NCBI RefSeq assembly: GCF_000808015.1
Contig: NZ_JWHR01000079.1
Coordinates: 1-64,000, forward strand
Reading direction: 5' to 3'
Origin: Terrisporobacter othiniensis
Lineage (GTDB): Bacteria > Bacillota > Clostridia > Peptostreptococcales > Peptostreptococcaceae
DNA: 64,000 nucleotides
The notes beneath the pieces were generated by a model. The model had not been told where the DNA came from. It did no database searches and worked only from the letters and a program-made list of their open reading frames with translations. A program made the translations under genes and the position numbers. Positions 63,918-64,000 of this stretch are shown here, piece by piece (position 1 is the stretch's first letter; each line of letters starts with the position of its first letter).

Positions 63918-64000
63918 ATATTGTATGAACTTATTTGTTTCAGAAAATATACAACAAAATAGAGGATTTAATAAAAAGAAGCTAAGAGTTTATAATCTTG

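Overview
This window is AT-rich DNA from a low-GC anaerobic Firmicute. Codon use, strong AGGAGG ribosome sites, TTG/GTG starts and gene content (glycyl-radical microcompartment, selenium genes, DUF1540, OFA and CDF transporters) point to a clostridium, probably of the Peptostreptococcaceae type (Romboutsia/Paraclostridium/Terrisporobacter-like). The genus is inference; no rRNA or tRNA is present to test it.

Layout. 1-5.6 kb is a decaying zone: a phage-type gene end, a damaged IS3 element, an epimerase gene with a nonsense codon, a ruined OmpR/histidine-kinase pair and two small paralogues. 5.7-10.8 kb carries an AraC regulator divergent from a GPH symporter, a feruloyl-esterase-like hydrolase and a 2-enoate-reductase-like flavoenzyme, possibly an ester uptake, hydrolysis and reduction route. 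11.2-15.7 kb is a beta-glucoside PTS operon with a LicT-type antiterminator and two RAT-like RNA sites. 15.8-21.4 kb holds a group II intron scar, then an antiporter and amidohydrolase next to a LytS/LytTR two-component pair. 21.4-26 kb has an unexplained GC-rich structured element, a CofE-like gene with a divergent LysR regulator, and pseudogenes of a ClC channel and an alpha/beta hydrolase. 26.1-28.5 kb is a MarR-MATE unit with paired operators.

The centrepiece is 28.5-47.5 kb: a glycyl-radical bacterial microcompartment locus. The signature enzyme is a B12-independent 1,2-propanediol/glycerol dehydratase (residues H164, S282, C433, E435, D447 and glycyl G823), not choline lyase. It is followed by its radical-SAM activase, shell proteins (PduB, four BMC-H, one BMC-P), PduL, two aldehyde dehydrogenase paralogues, an iron alcohol dehydrogenase, EutJ, a GlcG-like protein, a membrane protein and an embedded S-adenosylmethionine synthetase. 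The diol becomes an aldehyde inside the shell and is then split into alcohol and acyl-CoA/acyl phosphate. Upstream lies a PocR-domain kinase and AraC response regulator in which both phosphorylation residues (His and Asp) are missing.

47.5-50.4 kb is a selenium/sulfur module (cysteine desulfurase-like, YedE, TusA-like, DUF3343). 50.6-57.6 kb has a Pro/Gly-repeat protein, a large beta-propeller histidine kinase, fragments of a sigma factor, permease and glyoxalase, and an ArsR-CDF metal efflux pair. 57.7-64 kb has a PucR-creatininase operon, a two-component scar, an OFA transporter, an XRE-type regulator and a DUF1540 protein. No CRISPR array, tRNA or rRNA was seen.
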